Notes: a model not told the origin generated them from the sequence alone. Counted from the stretch's first letter, positions 43,163 through 53,113 are shown. The stretch is DNA of 64,000 nt from Desulfitobacterium sp038181555 (GCF_038181555.1 NZ_JBBWUA010000005.1:62001-126000), one strand, 5' to 3'. Numbers and translations are program-made.

Positions 43163-44539
43163 ATGGATGATACGATTATTGCATTAGCGACAGCCTTAGG
43201 TGAGGGAAGTATCCATATCATAAGAATGAGTGGACCTCAGTCCCAAGGAATTATAGATAGTACCTTTGTTCCTCGTCACAGAGAACGCTGGCAAGAGAAT
43301 AAAAACTATACCTTGCATATCGGTCATTTTTATGGAGGAGATAAAATCCTTGATGAAGTCCTTGTGGGCAGAATGTTAGCTCCTAGCTCTTATACTGGAG
43401 AAGATGTTTACGAAATTAATTGTCATGGTGGCTTATTTGTGGCCGAACGGATAATGGAAGAATGTCTTCGCAAGGGTGCACGTTTAGCGGAAGCTGGAGA
43501 ATTTACAAAACGTGCTTTTCTAAACGGTAAGCTCGACTTGATTCAAGCTGAGGCTATTGTGGACTTGATTGGTGCAAAAACTGATATTTCCGCAGATCTC
43601 GCTCTGAATCAGATGAGTGGTCAGCTCTCGGAGAAGATTTCGGTACTGCGCGAACAGGTCTTAGAAACCCTCGCTTTCATTGAAGCAGGTATCGATTTTC
43701 CTGAAGACGGTGTAGAAAGTCTGGATCGAGATGCTCTTCTTCAGAGAATTGAACTTGGGCTTCGACATGCTCAGGATTTGTTCAATGGCAGCAGAACCGG
43801 GAGAATTCTGCGTGAAGGATTGATAACAGTCATCGTTGGACAGCCTAATGTCGGTAAATCCAGCTTATTGAACGCTCTTATGGGCGAAGATAGAGCTATC
43901 GTTACCGATGTCCCCGGGACGACCCGGGATGAAATCCGCGAATCCGTGAATGTGGGTGGTATCGTTTTACAGTTAGTTGATACTGCCGGCATCAGGGAAA
44001 GCGACGACCTAGTAGAAAAACTCGGCATTGAGCGCTCATGGAAGGCCATGGCAAGAGCAGACCTTATTCTACTCTTGGTTCAGGCTGGTGAAAAGCTCAC
44101 CGGGGAAGAGCTTGAGATACTAAAAAGATACCCTAAGAATACGATTGTCCTGGTTAATAAACTTGATCTTCTAGAAGGTGTGGATCTACCAGGGGATACC
44201 TTACCGGCGGAACCTCGACCTGGGGTGTGGATTCCCTTTTCAGTTAAAGAAGACATCGGTTTTGCCGAATTAGAAGCGGAAATCAAGAGGCGCGTCTATG
44301 AGGGCAACGAGGAAAGGGTTAAGGAACCCTTACTTTCGAATATTCGGCAAATCTCTGCTTTGGAGAGGGCAACTCTTGCTTTAACAAGTGGCCAAGAGTC
44401 CGTGCAGAAAGGATTGCCCTGGGATATCGTTTCCATTGATATTCGTCAAGCACTGCAAGAAATTTCGCAAATGACGGGGGATACTCTTCAGGAGTCCTTG
44501 CTTGATGATATCTTTTCAAGATTTTGTATAGGAAAGTAG
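43163..44539 (+). CDS. mnmE: tRNA modification GTPase MnmE
   Basis: With MnmG it adds the cmnm5 group to U34 of certain tRNAs. The 458-residue protein has an N-terminal tetrahydrofolate-binding domain, a helical domain and an inserted G domain: GQPNVGKSSLLNAL, DVPGTTRDEI, DTAGIRES and NKLDLL. It ends with the required FCIGK, whose Cys is conserved. ATG after GGAGCGAATCCC. Confidence 0.97.
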   Translation: MDDTIIALATALGEGSIHIIRMSGPQSQGIIDSTFVPRHRERWQENKNYTLHIGHFYGGDKILDEVLVGRMLAPSSYTGEDVYEINCHGGLFVAERIMEECLRKGARLAEAGEFTKRAFLNGKLDLIQAEAIVDLIGAKTDISADLALNQMSGQLSEKISVLREQVLETLAFIEAGIDFPEDGVESLDRDALLQRIELGLRHAQDLFNGSRTGRILREGLITVIVGQPNVGKSSLLNALMGEDRAIVTDVPGTTRDEIRESVNVGGIVLQLVDTAGIRESDDLVEKLGIERSWKAMARADLILLLVQAGEKLTGEELEILKRYPKNTIVLVNKLDLLEGVDLPGDTLPAEPRPGVWIPFSVKEDIGFAELEAEIKRRVYEGNEERVKEPLLSNIRQISALERATLALTSGQESVQKGLPWDIVSIDIRQALQEISQMTGDTLQESLLDDIFSRFCIGK

Positions 44540-44547
44540 GAGAAACA

Positions 44548-46461
44548 GTGGAGTACTTTGCTGGAAAATATGATGTTATTGTGGTTGGGGCTGGACATGC
44601 CGGTTGTGAGGCGGCTTTGGCTTCCGCACGCATGGGATGCCAGACCTTGCTGATGACCTTAAGCATTGACACGATTGCTCATATGCCCTGTAATCCTTCT
44701 TTAGGAGGACCAGCTAAGGGACATCTGGTTCGGGAAATTGATGCCTTGGGTGGGCAAATGGCCATCACCGCTGACGAAACCTCTATTCAGGCGAGGATGT
44801 TGAATACAGGAAAAGGTCCCGCTGTTCACGCTTTGCGGATACAATCAGATAAACAAGCATACCACCTCCATATGCAAAATGTTCTTATGGAGCAAGAAAA
44901 TTTAACCCTGCTTCAGGGTATGGTTGAGCAGATTAAAACGGCCCATGGTCAAGTTTGCGGTGTCGTAACGCGGACGGGGGCTTTTTTCGAAGCGCCGACG
45001 GTCGTCTTGACGAGTGGTACTTATTTACGTGGGCGGATTATTATTGGCGATGCCATGTATGAAGGCGGACCTAATGGACAGGAAACAGCGCAAAATCTTT
45101 CCGGGGCTTTAACTAAACTCGGACTGGAGCTGGGGCGATTTAAAACCGGCACCCCGCCACGGATCAATAAACGGTTTGTCGATTTTTCTAAATTCACTGT
45201 TCAGCCTGGGGATAGCACCCCTTGGCGATATTCCTTTCTGCCGACCCAAAGTATGTACTGGCAAAGGGATACAGACAAGCAGATCCCCTGTTGGTTAGGC
45301 TATACAACTCCGGAGACGCATGCAATCATTCAAAAAAATCTTCATCGAGCCCCTCTTTACTCTGGAAAAATCGAAGGCATTGGCCCTCGTTATTGCCCTT
45401 CCATTGAAGATAAGATAGTACGGTTTGCTGATCGTCCATCCCATCAGATTTTTCTCGAGCCGGAAGGTTGGGACAGTGATGAGCTTTATATCGCCGGTTT
45501 ATCCACCAGTATGCCTGAGGAAGTTCAATATGAGATATTGCAAAGTATACCTGGATTAGAGAAGGCCATGTTGCTTCGCCCAGGCTACGCCATTGAATAT
45601 GATTACGTCAAGCCCCATCAGCTTTCTCTGAGTTTGGAAGTACGCAAGCTCCCGGGTTTGTTCACTGCGGGTCAACTCAATGGCACTTCAGGCTACGAAG
45701 AAGCTGCTGCCCAAGGCTTATTGGCTGGAATTAATGCAGCTCAGCGAGTCAAAGGTAAAGATCCTTTTATTGTGCGACGTTCGGAAGGGTATTTAGGGGT
45801 GCTGATTGATGACCTAGTCAATAAGGGGGTGAAAGAACCTTATCGCCTTCTCACCTCACGGGCTGAATATCGCTTAATTCTCCGGCAAGATAATGCGGAT
45901 CTTCGTTTAACACCACGGGGAAGAGAAATCGGTCTCGTTGATGACCAGCGTTGGGAGATCTTTCAGAAGAAAAAGGATTCGCTCACTGAGATACATGCCT
46001 TATGGAGAGGAACGACCTTTTCTCCGCTTAATGAACAATTGATCGAGATCTTGGCAGCAGCCGGTTCTACCCCGGTCCATGGTGGGATAACTGCAGAAGA
46101 ACTGATGAGAAGACCGGAGATAACAATTAACGAGATGAAGCAACTCTTACCCCAATTAGCGGAATATGAGGAAGAGGCACTGCTAGAAGCGGGTATCGAA
46201 ATCAAATACACCGGATATATCGAAAAACAACTCTTAGAGATTGAACGATTGGCAAAGATGGAAGAGCGATTGATACCCGAGGTCATTATATATGATCAAA
46301 TTAAGGGTTTATCCACTGAAGGAAGACAACGACTTAAGGAAGTATCCCCGACGAATATGGGTCAAGCATCGCGAATTACCGGAGTCACCCCGGCAGATAT
46401 TTCGGTTATGCTTGTTTATTTGGAACAGCGCCGCAGAGGAGGACATGTTGATGCAACCTGA
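44548..46461 (+). CDS. mnmG: tRNA modification FAD enzyme MnmG
   Basis: The FAD partner of MnmE. It has the N-terminal Rossmann motif VVGAGHAGCEAALASARMG and the signatures PCNPSLGGPAKGHLVREID and LGRFKTGTPPRI. The C-terminal helical domain binds MnmE. The frame is open to a TTG at 44524 inside mnmE. The GTG at 44548 preceded by GGAGAAACA gives about 637 residues and fits the family. It overlaps rsmG by 11 bp. Confidence 0.96.
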   Translation: MEYFAGKYDVIVVGAGHAGCEAALASARMGCQTLLMTLSIDTIAHMPCNPSLGGPAKGHLVREIDALGGQMAITADETSIQARMLNTGKGPAVHALRIQSDKQAYHLHMQNVLMEQENLTLLQGMVEQIKTAHGQVCGVVTRTGAFFEAPTVVLTSGTYLRGRIIIGDAMYEGGPNGQETAQNLSGALTKLGLELGRFKTGTPPRINKRFVDFSKFTVQPGDSTPWRYSFLPTQSMYWQRDTDKQIPCWLGYTTPETHAIIQKNLHRAPLYSGKIEGIGPRYCPSIEDKIVRFADRPSHQIFLEPEGWDSDELYIAGLSTSMPEEVQYEILQSIPGLEKAMLLRPGYAIEYDYVKPHQLSLSLEVRKLPGLFTAGQLNGTSGYEEAAAQGLLAGINAAQRVKGKDPFIVRRSEGYLGVLIDDLVNKGVKEPYRLLTSRAEYRLILRQDNADLRLTPRGREIGLVDDQRWEIFQKKKDSLTEIHALWRGTTFSPLNEQLIEILAAAGSTPVHGGITAEELMRRPEITINEMKQLLPQLAEYEEEALLEAGIEIKYTGYIEKQLLEIERLAKMEERLIPEVIIYDQIKGLSTEGRQRLKEVSPTNMGQASRITGVTPADISVMLVYLEQRRRGGHVDAT

Positions 46462-47170
46462 GCATAAAGATCTTCTTCGCCAGCTCTCCTTGGCAAGGTT
46501 GAATCTTCATATAGCGGACGATCAACTGGAGAAGTTTTCGGTTTATGCAGATCGTTTAGTCGAGTGGAATCAAAAAGTAAACCTGACAAGTATTACGGAT
46601 CCCGAAGAAATTATTCTTAAGCATTTTATTGATTCCCTTTCTTTAATACCCTTAGTAACTGGTGAGAAAATGGCAGATATTGGAACAGGTGCAGGATTTC
46701 CTGGTCTGCCTATTAAGATCATGTTGCCTCAGCTTAAGGTGTATCTTGTTGATTCTCTGGCTAAACGACTGGAATTCTTGAATGTCGTCCTTAATGAGTT
46801 AAACATTCAAGATGCAGAGACGGTCCATTCCCGTGCCGAAGACTTTGCCCGTAATCCTATTTATCGGGAGACCTTTGATTGTGTGACCTCTCGGGCTGTT
46901 GCTCGCTTACCTGTATTGCTTGAATATGCAATCCCACTTTTGAAAAAAGGAGGGGTTTTCTTAGCAGCTAAGGGACCTCAGGTCGACGAGGAAATACCCG
47001 AGGCAAAGAAAGCTGCGGAGATATTCGGTGCTGAGATAAAAGATATCCGAAGATTTAGCTTGGGTGAGGAAGCAGAGCACCGCGCCGTTGTTGTTATTGA
47101 GAAGATATCGCCAACGCCTAAGGCATACCCGCGCAAAGCGGGCACACCGGCAAAGAAGCCATTAATTTAA
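46451..47170 (+). CDS. rsmG: 16S rRNA 7-methylguanosine methyltransferase RsmG
   Basis: Methylates G527 of 16S rRNA. The 239-residue protein has the SAM motif ADIGTGAGFPGLPIKIMLP and the C-terminal PTPKAYPRKAGTPAKKPL typical of the family. The frame is open to 46292 in mnmG; three potential starts cluster after GGAGG. I choose the ATG at 46451 because it has eight-base spacing, against two bases for the ATG at 46445. Confidence 0.93.
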   Translation: MQPEHKDLLRQLSLARLNLHIADDQLEKFSVYADRLVEWNQKVNLTSITDPEEIILKHFIDSLSLIPLVTGEKMADIGTGAGFPGLPIKIMLPQLKVYLVDSLAKRLEFLNVVLNELNIQDAETVHSRAEDFARNPIYRETFDCVTSRAVARLPVLLEYAIPLLKKGGVFLAAKGPQVDEEIPEAKKAAEIFGAEIKDIRRFSLGEEAEHRAVVVIEKISPTPKAYPRKAGTPAKKPLI

Positions 47171-47180
47171 TATTTTTAAA

Positions 47181-47227
47181 GCGTCCCCAATGAACTGAAC
47201 CAATGGTTTATTGGGGACGCTTTTTTA
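47181..47227 (+). terminator. Terminator after rsmG
   Basis: GCGTCCCCAAT and ATTGGGGACGC form an 11-bp stem followed by TTTTTT. It closes mnmE-mnmG-rsmG. The rest of the gap to parA (47228-47470) holds a small CCGTC/GACGG hairpin; I saw no noc gene and no clear promoter. Confidence 0.9.
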
Positions 47228-47470
47228 TTTTACTTAGGAAACGAATGACAAACACTTTAATTATTATGCTTTTCCTTGCCTTTTCAGTTCAAAGTCTCTA
47301 GTTTTCTTGAGGATGATTTGATACTATAAAAAGGTGGTGTTTAAACACCGGACTAATCCGCCTATTTTCTCCGTCCCTATAGACGGTGGGTGGTTAAGTC
47401 AATAGCTTAGTTCTAGATAGACACTCTTAGGAAAGAGTAAGCTTGATAGATTGAGAGAGGAGGTTACTGT

Positions 47471-48232
47471 ATGGCTAGAATAATTGCAATTGCTAATCAA
47501 AAAGGTGGAGTTGCTAAAACGACAACAGCTGTTAACTTGAGTGCATGTCTTGTTGAACATGGCAAACGGGTTTTGCTTCTTGATCTAGACCCTCAAGGAA
47601 ATGCCTCAAGCGGATGTGGAATAAATAAGAATAAGCTTGAGGAAAGTATCTATGATGTACTTATTAATGAAGTTCCTCTAGAGAATATCATCATGAAAAC
47701 TGAAATACCAGGTTTAATGATTGCTCCTGCCAAAATTGAGCTTGCCGGTGCCGAAATTGAGCTGGTTGGTCTAGTAAAAAGAGAAGAAAAGCTTTCTTCT
47801 GCTTTGACGAAAGTAAAAGACGACTATGATTTCATTTTTATTGATTGCCCTCCTTCTTTAGGACTTCTTACCCTTAATGCTTTGACTGCTGCTACAGACG
47901 TACTTATTCCGGTTCAATGTGAATATTATGCACTTGAAGGCTTAACCTTGCTTATGGATACGATCCACCGGGTGAAACGCAACCTCAACCCCAATCTGAA
48001 TATTTTAGGTGCATTGCTTACTATGTTCGACGCACGAACAAATCTTGGTATTCAGGTAGTTGATGAAGTGAAGAAGTATTTTAAGCAGAAAGTTTTCTCG
48101 ACCATTATTCCTAGAAATGTTCGTTTAGGAGAAGCACCTAGTCATGGAAAACCAATTGTTCTTTATGATTCACGATCTCGTGGGGCCGAGGTTTATCGGG
48201 ATCTTGCGGAGGAGGTATTAGAACGTGTCTAA
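47471..48232 (+). CDS. parA: Chromosome partitioning ATPase ParA (Soj)
   Basis: A Walker-type ATPase that binds DNA and, with ParB, moves and separates origins; in Bacillus Soj also controls DnaA. The 253-residue protein has the deviant Walker A KGGVAKTTTAVNLSACL, DLDPQGNASSGCG and FIDCPPSLGLLTLNAL. It overlaps parB by eight bases. ATG follows AGAGAGGAGG. Confidence 0.96.
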   Translation: MARIIAIANQKGGVAKTTTAVNLSACLVEHGKRVLLLDLDPQGNASSGCGINKNKLEESIYDVLINEVPLENIIMKTEIPGLMIAPAKIELAGAEIELVGLVKREEKLSSALTKVKDDYDFIFIDCPPSLGLLTLNALTAATDVLIPVQCEYYALEGLTLLMDTIHRVKRNLNPNLNILGALLTMFDARTNLGIQVVDEVKKYFKQKVFSTIIPRNVRLGEAPSHGKPIVLYDSRSRGAEVYRDLAEEVLERV

Positions 48233-49073
48233 AAAGGCTTTGGGACGTGGCTTAGAAGCTTTAATTGGTGCTGAGCCTATGGAAAATGAAAGTAGTAGCA
48301 GAGAAATAGAGCTGGAAAAAATCAAACCGAATCCTGATCAACCGCGAAAAGGCTTTGACCAAGAGGGATTGGAAGAACTAGCAGCTTCCTTAAAGGTCCA
48401 TGGCTTGCTCCAGCCTATTTTAGTTCAAGCTAGAGATGATGAGTATATTATTATTGCGGGGGAAAGACGATTTCGTGCGGCAAAGCTAGCCGGACTTAGT
48501 AAAATTCCCTGCCTCATCCAATCGGGAAGTGAACAGGAGCTCGCTGAAAAGGCTTTAATTGAAAATATCCAAAGATCTGATCTATCACCAGTAGAAGAAG
48601 GAATGGCCTATGCTCGACTAATTCAAGAGTATGGATTGACACAAGAGCAAGTAGCTGAACGCGTTGGCAAGGGTCGACCGACTATTGCGAATCTACTCCG
48701 CGTTATTCAGTTGCCAGAGCCAATATTGAGATTGATCCAAGAAAGTAAGTTAAGTCTCGGCCACGCCAAAGTATTATTAGGGCTTAAAGACACCTCGCTG
48801 CAAGTTTTATTGGCACAGAAAGTCGCAAAGGACAATTTGCCAGTCAGAGAATTAGAGAACTTAATCCTAAAGTATACAGATCAAATAGAATCACCTAAAC
48901 CCCCCAAGAAAATCCCTCCTGTTTTTAATCAGATCGAAGACAAATTGAGATCATCCTTCCAAACCAAAGTCAAGTTAAAGGGAAAACCTGAACGAGGGAA
49001 AATTGAGATAGAATACTTTTCTGAAGAAGAGTTTAACCGACTATTAGAGTTATGGCATATTCGAGTTGATTAA
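48225..49073 (+). CDS. parB: Chromosome partitioning protein ParB (Spo0J)
   Basis: A CTP-dependent clamp that loads at parS and spreads. The 282-residue protein has the ParB/Srx domain (IKPNPDQPRKGFDQEGLEELAASLK and GERRFRAAKLAGL), a helix-turn-helix (LTQEQVAERVGKGRPTIANLLR) and a C-terminal dimer domain. GTG start after GGAGGAGG. Three parS sites lie immediately downstream. Confidence 0.96.
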   Translation: MSKKALGRGLEALIGAEPMENESSSREIELEKIKPNPDQPRKGFDQEGLEELAASLKVHGLLQPILVQARDDEYIIIAGERRFRAAKLAGLSKIPCLIQSGSEQELAEKALIENIQRSDLSPVEEGMAYARLIQEYGLTQEQVAERVGKGRPTIANLLRVIQLPEPILRLIQESKLSLGHAKVLLGLKDTSLQVLLAQKVAKDNLPVRELENLILKYTDQIESPKPPKKIPPVFNQIEDKLRSSFQTKVKLKGKPERGKIEIEYFSEEEFNRLLELWHIRVD

Positions 49074-49076
49074 AAA

Positions 49077-49092
49077 TGTTCCACGTGGAACA
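49077..49092. other. parS site 1
   Basis: TGTTCCACGTGGAACA, a perfect 16-bp palindrome, four bases past the parB stop. Confidence 0.92.
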
Positions 49093-49219
49093 TTTTTGTT
49101 TTACAGATCAGAATGGATTAGATAATTTGCTTCGCTGCATTTCAATGTTTTCTGGATAGCAATGATTGAATTTTGATCTGCCTTAGGATATAATCCTAAT
49201 ATTGTTTATTGATGGGGAA

Positions 49220-49235
49220 TGTTCCACGTGGAACA
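49220..49235. other. parS site 2
   Basis: An identical 16-bp palindrome in the same spacer as site 1. Confidence 0.92.
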
Positions 49236-49423
49236 TTTGATGCATTCTGATTAGCCATCGCGTTATTCGCTTCGTGATTTTACAAAGTCATCAAAAGCAT
49301 ACAATGTAATATTTCGGAGCTGAGAGTTGAAGGCTTGCTAATAGTTATGCTTCAAGAGAATACTCTAAAATTGACAGTGCGACAGAAATGCTAGGAAGTT
49401 ACTAAAGAAATAGAAAGAAACAA

Positions 49424-49439
49424 TGTTCCACGTGGAACA
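49424..49439. other. parS site 3
   Basis: A third identical 16-bp palindrome. The 397-bp spacer between parB and the next gene contains no ORF; the parS cluster is its only visible content. Confidence 0.92.
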
Positions 49440-49470
49440 TTGTTGAACTTTGTAGTAAGGGTGATGGTCT

Positions 49471-50163
49471 GTGCTCGGAACGATTGTGAACTCATTGGCA
49501 ATTATAATTGGTGCAATAGTAGGGATTCTCTTTGGTAAGGCTTTGCCGGAGAAAATTAAGAGAACAGTGACTCAAGGGATTGGTCTAGCGGTAATACTTA
49601 TCGGTTTGAGTATGGCTTTAGAAACTCAAAATCCAATAGTCGTTATTGCTAGTCTTGTTTTGGGTGGAATCCTTGGCGAGTGGATCGATATCGAGCTGAG
49701 GCTCCAGCACTTAGGATTGTGGTTAGAAAGAAAATTTGCTAAAGGCGGGGCCGGAGGTAATTTCACTAAAGGATTTGTTTCTTCGAGCCTCATGTTTTGC
49801 GTGGGGGCAATGGCCATTATGGGGGCCTTAGAAAGTGGTCTCAAAGGAGTGCATGATATTCTCTACGCAAAATCCATGCTCGATGGGATTTCATCTATTG
49901 TTTTAGCATCATCGATGGGGATTGGGGTCCTAGTGTCTGCGATACCTGTGTTTTTATATCAAGGGGGAATAACGGTGTCTGCAGGGCTCCTTCAGAGCAT
50001 GCTCTCCGAAGCGGTTATAGCTGAGATGAGTGCAACTGGTGGATTGCTAATTGTCGGAATAGGGCTGACTTTACTTGAAATTAAAGAAATTAAAGTGGGT
50101 AATCTATTACCAGGAATATTTGTTGCTATTCCTTTGACTTTGTTTTTTGCACAAGTAATGTAG
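49471..50163 (+). CDS. DUF554 membrane protein
   Basis: A 230-residue integral membrane protein with about six helices, of the DUF554 (YdfK-like) family. Conserved stretches are VNSLAIIIGAIVGILFGKALPE at the start, VLGGILGEWIDIE and FVSSSLMFCVGAMAIMGALESG. A transport role is usually supposed but unproven. GTG start; it follows the parS cluster. Confidence 0.85.
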   Translation: MLGTIVNSLAIIIGAIVGILFGKALPEKIKRTVTQGIGLAVILIGLSMALETQNPIVVIASLVLGGILGEWIDIELRLQHLGLWLERKFAKGGAGGNFTKGFVSSSLMFCVGAMAIMGALESGLKGVHDILYAKSMLDGISSIVLASSMGIGVLVSAIPVFLYQGGITVSAGLLQSMLSEAVIAEMSATGGLLIVGIGLTLLEIKEIKVGNLLPGIFVAIPLTLFFAQVM

Positions 50164-50200
50164 AACAGATTTAGGTAATGAATTGATTGAGGGGGAGACT

Positions 50201-50701
50201 ATGAATTTAGAACAAATCATGCCACTGTCCTATTGGGCTATAGCAGTTGTGGGGTTCCTATGCCTTATTGAGTTAATATCGATTCTTATGTTGAATAGTA
50301 AAATGAAGAAGTTTCAGAAGGCATATCTCGCATTACAAACCTTCGTAGAGGGTAGCTCCTTGGATCAGGAGCTTAGAGCCTATCGCGAAGAGGTAAAAGA
50401 TAATAAAGCAGATATCAAACAAATTCAGGAGAGAGTAGACCGAACAGAAAAGAAACTTCGGGTATCCATAGATCGTGCAGAATTGGTCCGCTTCAGTGCT
50501 TTTGAGAATATGGGTAGCGATTTGAGCTTTTCCTTGGCGCTCCTCAACCAGGAAGCGAATGGTGTTGTCATTTCTTCGATTAACAATCGCGATGAATCAA
50601 GAGTCTATGCCAAACCGATCGTTCAAGGTGAATCAACATACCATCTTTCAGAAGAAGAGAAGTTGGCTATAAGTAAGACTAAAGATAGTGTAAAAGTATA
50701 A
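50201..50701 (+). CDS. DUF4446 protein
   Basis: A protein of about 166 residues with one N-terminal transmembrane helix (about 10-35), a coiled-coil stretch (about 45-95) and a small conserved C-terminal domain with RFSAFENMGSDLSFSLALLN. This matches DUF4446, often near parB/yyaC. Function unknown. The ATG at 50201 after GAGGGGGAGACT is a better start than the ATG at 50183. Confidence 0.85.
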   Translation: MNLEQIMPLSYWAIAVVGFLCLIELISILMLNSKMKKFQKAYLALQTFVEGSSLDQELRAYREEVKDNKADIKQIQERVDRTEKKLRVSIDRAELVRFSAFENMGSDLSFSLALLNQEANGVVISSINNRDESRVYAKPIVQGESTYHLSEEEKLAISKTKDSVKV

Positions 50702-50832
50702 GCTGGACATCAACTGGCATAATGTGTATGAGCATGAGATGAGTGTAAATAGTGGTAATTAGTTTAAATAAAAATACTGATCTAAGTACAAATACTAATA
50801 AAACTACTAAAAATTGAATAGACAACAAAAAT

Positions 50833-50873
50833 GGGAGACGATCGCTACTGACAAAAGTAGGTGATCATCTCCC
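50833..50873. terminator. Bidirectional terminator
   Basis: GGGAGA-GATC-CTAC and GTAG-GATC-TCTCCC, separated by eight loop bases, form a long hairpin with A- and T-rich flanks between the convergent DUF4446 and yyaC genes. Confidence 0.75.
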
Positions 50874-50931
50874 TTTATATTAGAAAAGAGATCATACAAT
50901 GCACAATTAAAGATGAAGTAACATGAGGTGG

Positions 50932-51501
50932 TTAAGAAACTCTCGTCTTAATATAGGCATTAGCCAATAGATCACTAAGTGCCTCAGACATCTTCCAGAC
51001 TAGCCCGAGCCGTGTATTTTGTAAAACCATGTACTCCATAAAACCACCAACATTAACAATCCCGGTTAAGTGAACTTCGCCAACGGCTGGGAGCTCTTTA
51101 TGAACTCCAGCACCTGGTTTAAGCGGTCCATTTGCAAGAGTAATATTGCCAACAGAGTCCATCTTGCCTAGGCAAGCATCAATAGCGACAATAAAGGGGT
51201 TATGATAAGTACTTTGGATGTATTGAATATTCTCGGCTAAGTTTGTGGCATGCACAGGCTGTTCTAAGGTGCCTAGAACAGTGAGTTTAGGCAAGCCTAA
51301 GCGGCTGAGATAGGTTCCAGTAAGTGGACCAAGGGCATCTCCGGTAGAACGGTCGGTACCGATGCATAAGATAACTAATGGACGGTGGCGTTCCTCATAG
51401 AGAACATCGATGAGCCTAGCCTCCATTTTTTGTGTCCCAATTTTATCATCAAAATGTGTTTTGAATTTATGAGATTCTGTAAAAACAGAAAGAATACTCA
51501 T
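50932..51501 (-). CDS. yyaC: Spore protease YyaC-like protein
   Basis: YyaC belongs to the HybD/GPR-like peptidase family and is expressed in sporulation. The 189-residue protein has GTDRSTGDALGPLTG, VHATNLAENI and AIDACLG, in the order of the family active site. It is the only minus-strand gene on the right arm; Bacillus also has yyaC beside parB. The ATG at 51501 with GGGAGG seven bases upstream is the start. Its substrate is unknown. Confidence 0.85.
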   Translation of the reverse strand: MSILSVFTESHKFKTHFDDKIGTQKMEARLIDVLYEERHRPLVILCIGTDRSTGDALGPLTGTYLSRLGLPKLTVLGTLEQPVHATNLAENIQYIQSTYHNPFIVAIDACLGKMDSVGNITLANGPLKPGAGVHKELPAVGEVHLTGIVNVGGFMEYMVLQNTRLGLVWKMSEALSDLLANAYIKTRVS

Positions 51502-51617
51502 CAACAAACCTCCCGCTAAATAAAAAGATAGTCTCCACTAAATTCTTCCCCGAAAAAAGGGAATTTATGCATGGGACAAAAGAAGAGACCATATGCATGA
51601 GGCAGGGGGGAGTATTC

Positions 51618-52649
51618 ATGCACATAAAAATAATTTTTCAAGTTGCAGCAACCTATGTCGGTGCAGTGATGGGTGCTGGCTTTGCATCCGGACAAGAAAT
51701 ACAGCAATTCTTTGCGAACTTTGGTGGTAGTGGACTATTGGGAATTTTAATTAGCACAGTGCTTTTCTCACTTCTAGGCTGGATTATGATCGATCTCCAA
51801 AGGCGGTGGCGGGTATCCTCCTATATGGAGTTTTTTGCGCGGCTTTTTGGGAAGACCTGGGGAGCGCGTATGGATGTTGTGATTAGTCTGCTTTTATTCA
51901 TTGGCATGACGGCAATGATGTCAGGGGCGGGGGCAGTGTTTCAACAGTACTTTGAACTATCCCCTTGGGTAGGAATATTCCTGACTGCCTTAGTGATCAC
52001 TATTGCTTTATGGTTTAGGAGCGAAGGTATTCTTTGGATTAATTCAGCGTTAATACCCCTCAAATTTATTTTTTGTCTGGGAATAGCTCTTTGGGCCATA
52101 CTCTTTGCAGAAGGAATTAAGGGTGTTGATGTTGAAATCGTAGCGAATCCTATGATTCAAAACTGGGTGTTTTCAGGGATCCTTTATGTCTCATTCAATT
52201 TGACTTTAGCCATGGTCGTCTTTGCTTCTCTAGGAAAAGAAATACAAAAGCCAGGAGCACGCATTGGTGCAGTTTTTGGTGGCATAGCCCTAGGTGTCTT
52301 TGCTCTAGTCATCTGTATGGCACTCCTAAGATTTCCGGAGGTTAGAGGCTATGAAATTCCCATGGTCGCCGTTGCCGGTAGGTTAGGAGCTTGGGCGGGA
52401 TTTTTCTATGTAGTTGTTTTATGGTTAGCCATGTTGACGGCCGCCATCGGGAATGGCTTTAGCCTCGTCAATCATATGGAAAAAAGATACGGATTCAATT
52501 ATCAATATTCCATAATTTCCCTATTGTTGCTTGTCATTCCCCTTTCCAGCGTTCAATTCTCCTTTATCGTCAAGACAATCTATCCTCTTTTCGGTTATTT
52601 GGGTTTAATATTTATCCCTGTGCTGATTTGGAAGTATAGAAAAACATAA
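51618..52649 (+). CDS. YkvI-like membrane transporter
   Basis: A 343-residue protein with ten predicted helices of the YkvI family (APC/LeuT-fold superfamily). Family signature: TYVGAVMGAGFASGQEIQQFF at the first helix, then LIPLKFIFCLGIALW and GNGFSLVNHMEKRYGFNYQ. The substrate is unknown. The ATG at 51618 follows GGGGGGAG, in preference to 51567. It is divergent from yyaC. Confidence 0.85.
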   Translation: MHIKIIFQVAATYVGAVMGAGFASGQEIQQFFANFGGSGLLGILISTVLFSLLGWIMIDLQRRWRVSSYMEFFARLFGKTWGARMDVVISLLLFIGMTAMMSGAGAVFQQYFELSPWVGIFLTALVITIALWFRSEGILWINSALIPLKFIFCLGIALWAILFAEGIKGVDVEIVANPMIQNWVFSGILYVSFNLTLAMVVFASLGKEIQKPGARIGAVFGGIALGVFALVICMALLRFPEVRGYEIPMVAVAGRLGAWAGFFYVVVLWLAMLTAAIGNGFSLVNHMEKRYGFNYQYSIISLLLLVIPLSSVQFSFIVKTIYPLFGYLGLIFIPVLIWKYRKT

Positions 52650-52768
52650 CATCTCCCTTGTTCAAAGGCATTATTTGGGATAATATAGAGACAACTTATG
52701 TGGTGACAAGGAGGACGAGTTGTCAATAAGTCCATGCACAAGCTACAAGGAAGGCAAGGAGTGATGAG

Positions 52769-53113
52769 GTGCACGAGATGTCTTTGATGGGTGGAGTATT
52801 CGAGGTCATAGAAAGGACTTTGGCTCAACATCAGGTAAAAAAAGTGACATTAGTGAAGTTGAAAATAGGGAAACTCACCAACGCTGAGCCGGAGGCCCTC
52901 CAGATGGCTTTTGAGGCGTATGCTAAGGGAACGGTCAGTGAGGGGGCGGAGCTTCAGATCGAGTTGATACCTGTCAAGGGTCGCTGTAAAGGCTGTGGCG
53001 ATGAATTTCTGGTAGCCGGCCTTTTATTTGCTTGTCCAACCTGCCAGCATATCGGTATTGACATCATCGAAGGAGAAGAATTGCTTCTGGAAAGTTTGGA
53101 GGTTGAAGAATGA
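52769..53113 (+). CDS. hypA: Hydrogenase nickel chaperone HypA
   Basis: Delivers nickel to NiFe hydrogenase or urease with HypB. The 114-residue protein begins MHEMSLMGG (the N-terminal His2 nickel site) and has a zinc knuckle with CKGCGDEF and CPTCQ. GTG start after GTGATGAG. It overlaps hypB by four bases. No hydrogenase or other hyp genes lie in this window. Confidence 0.95.
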   Translation: MHEMSLMGGVFEVIERTLAQHQVKKVTLVKLKIGKLTNAEPEALQMAFEAYAKGTVSEGAELQIELIPVKGRCKGCGDEFLVAGLLFACPTCQHIGIDIIEGEELLLESLEVEE

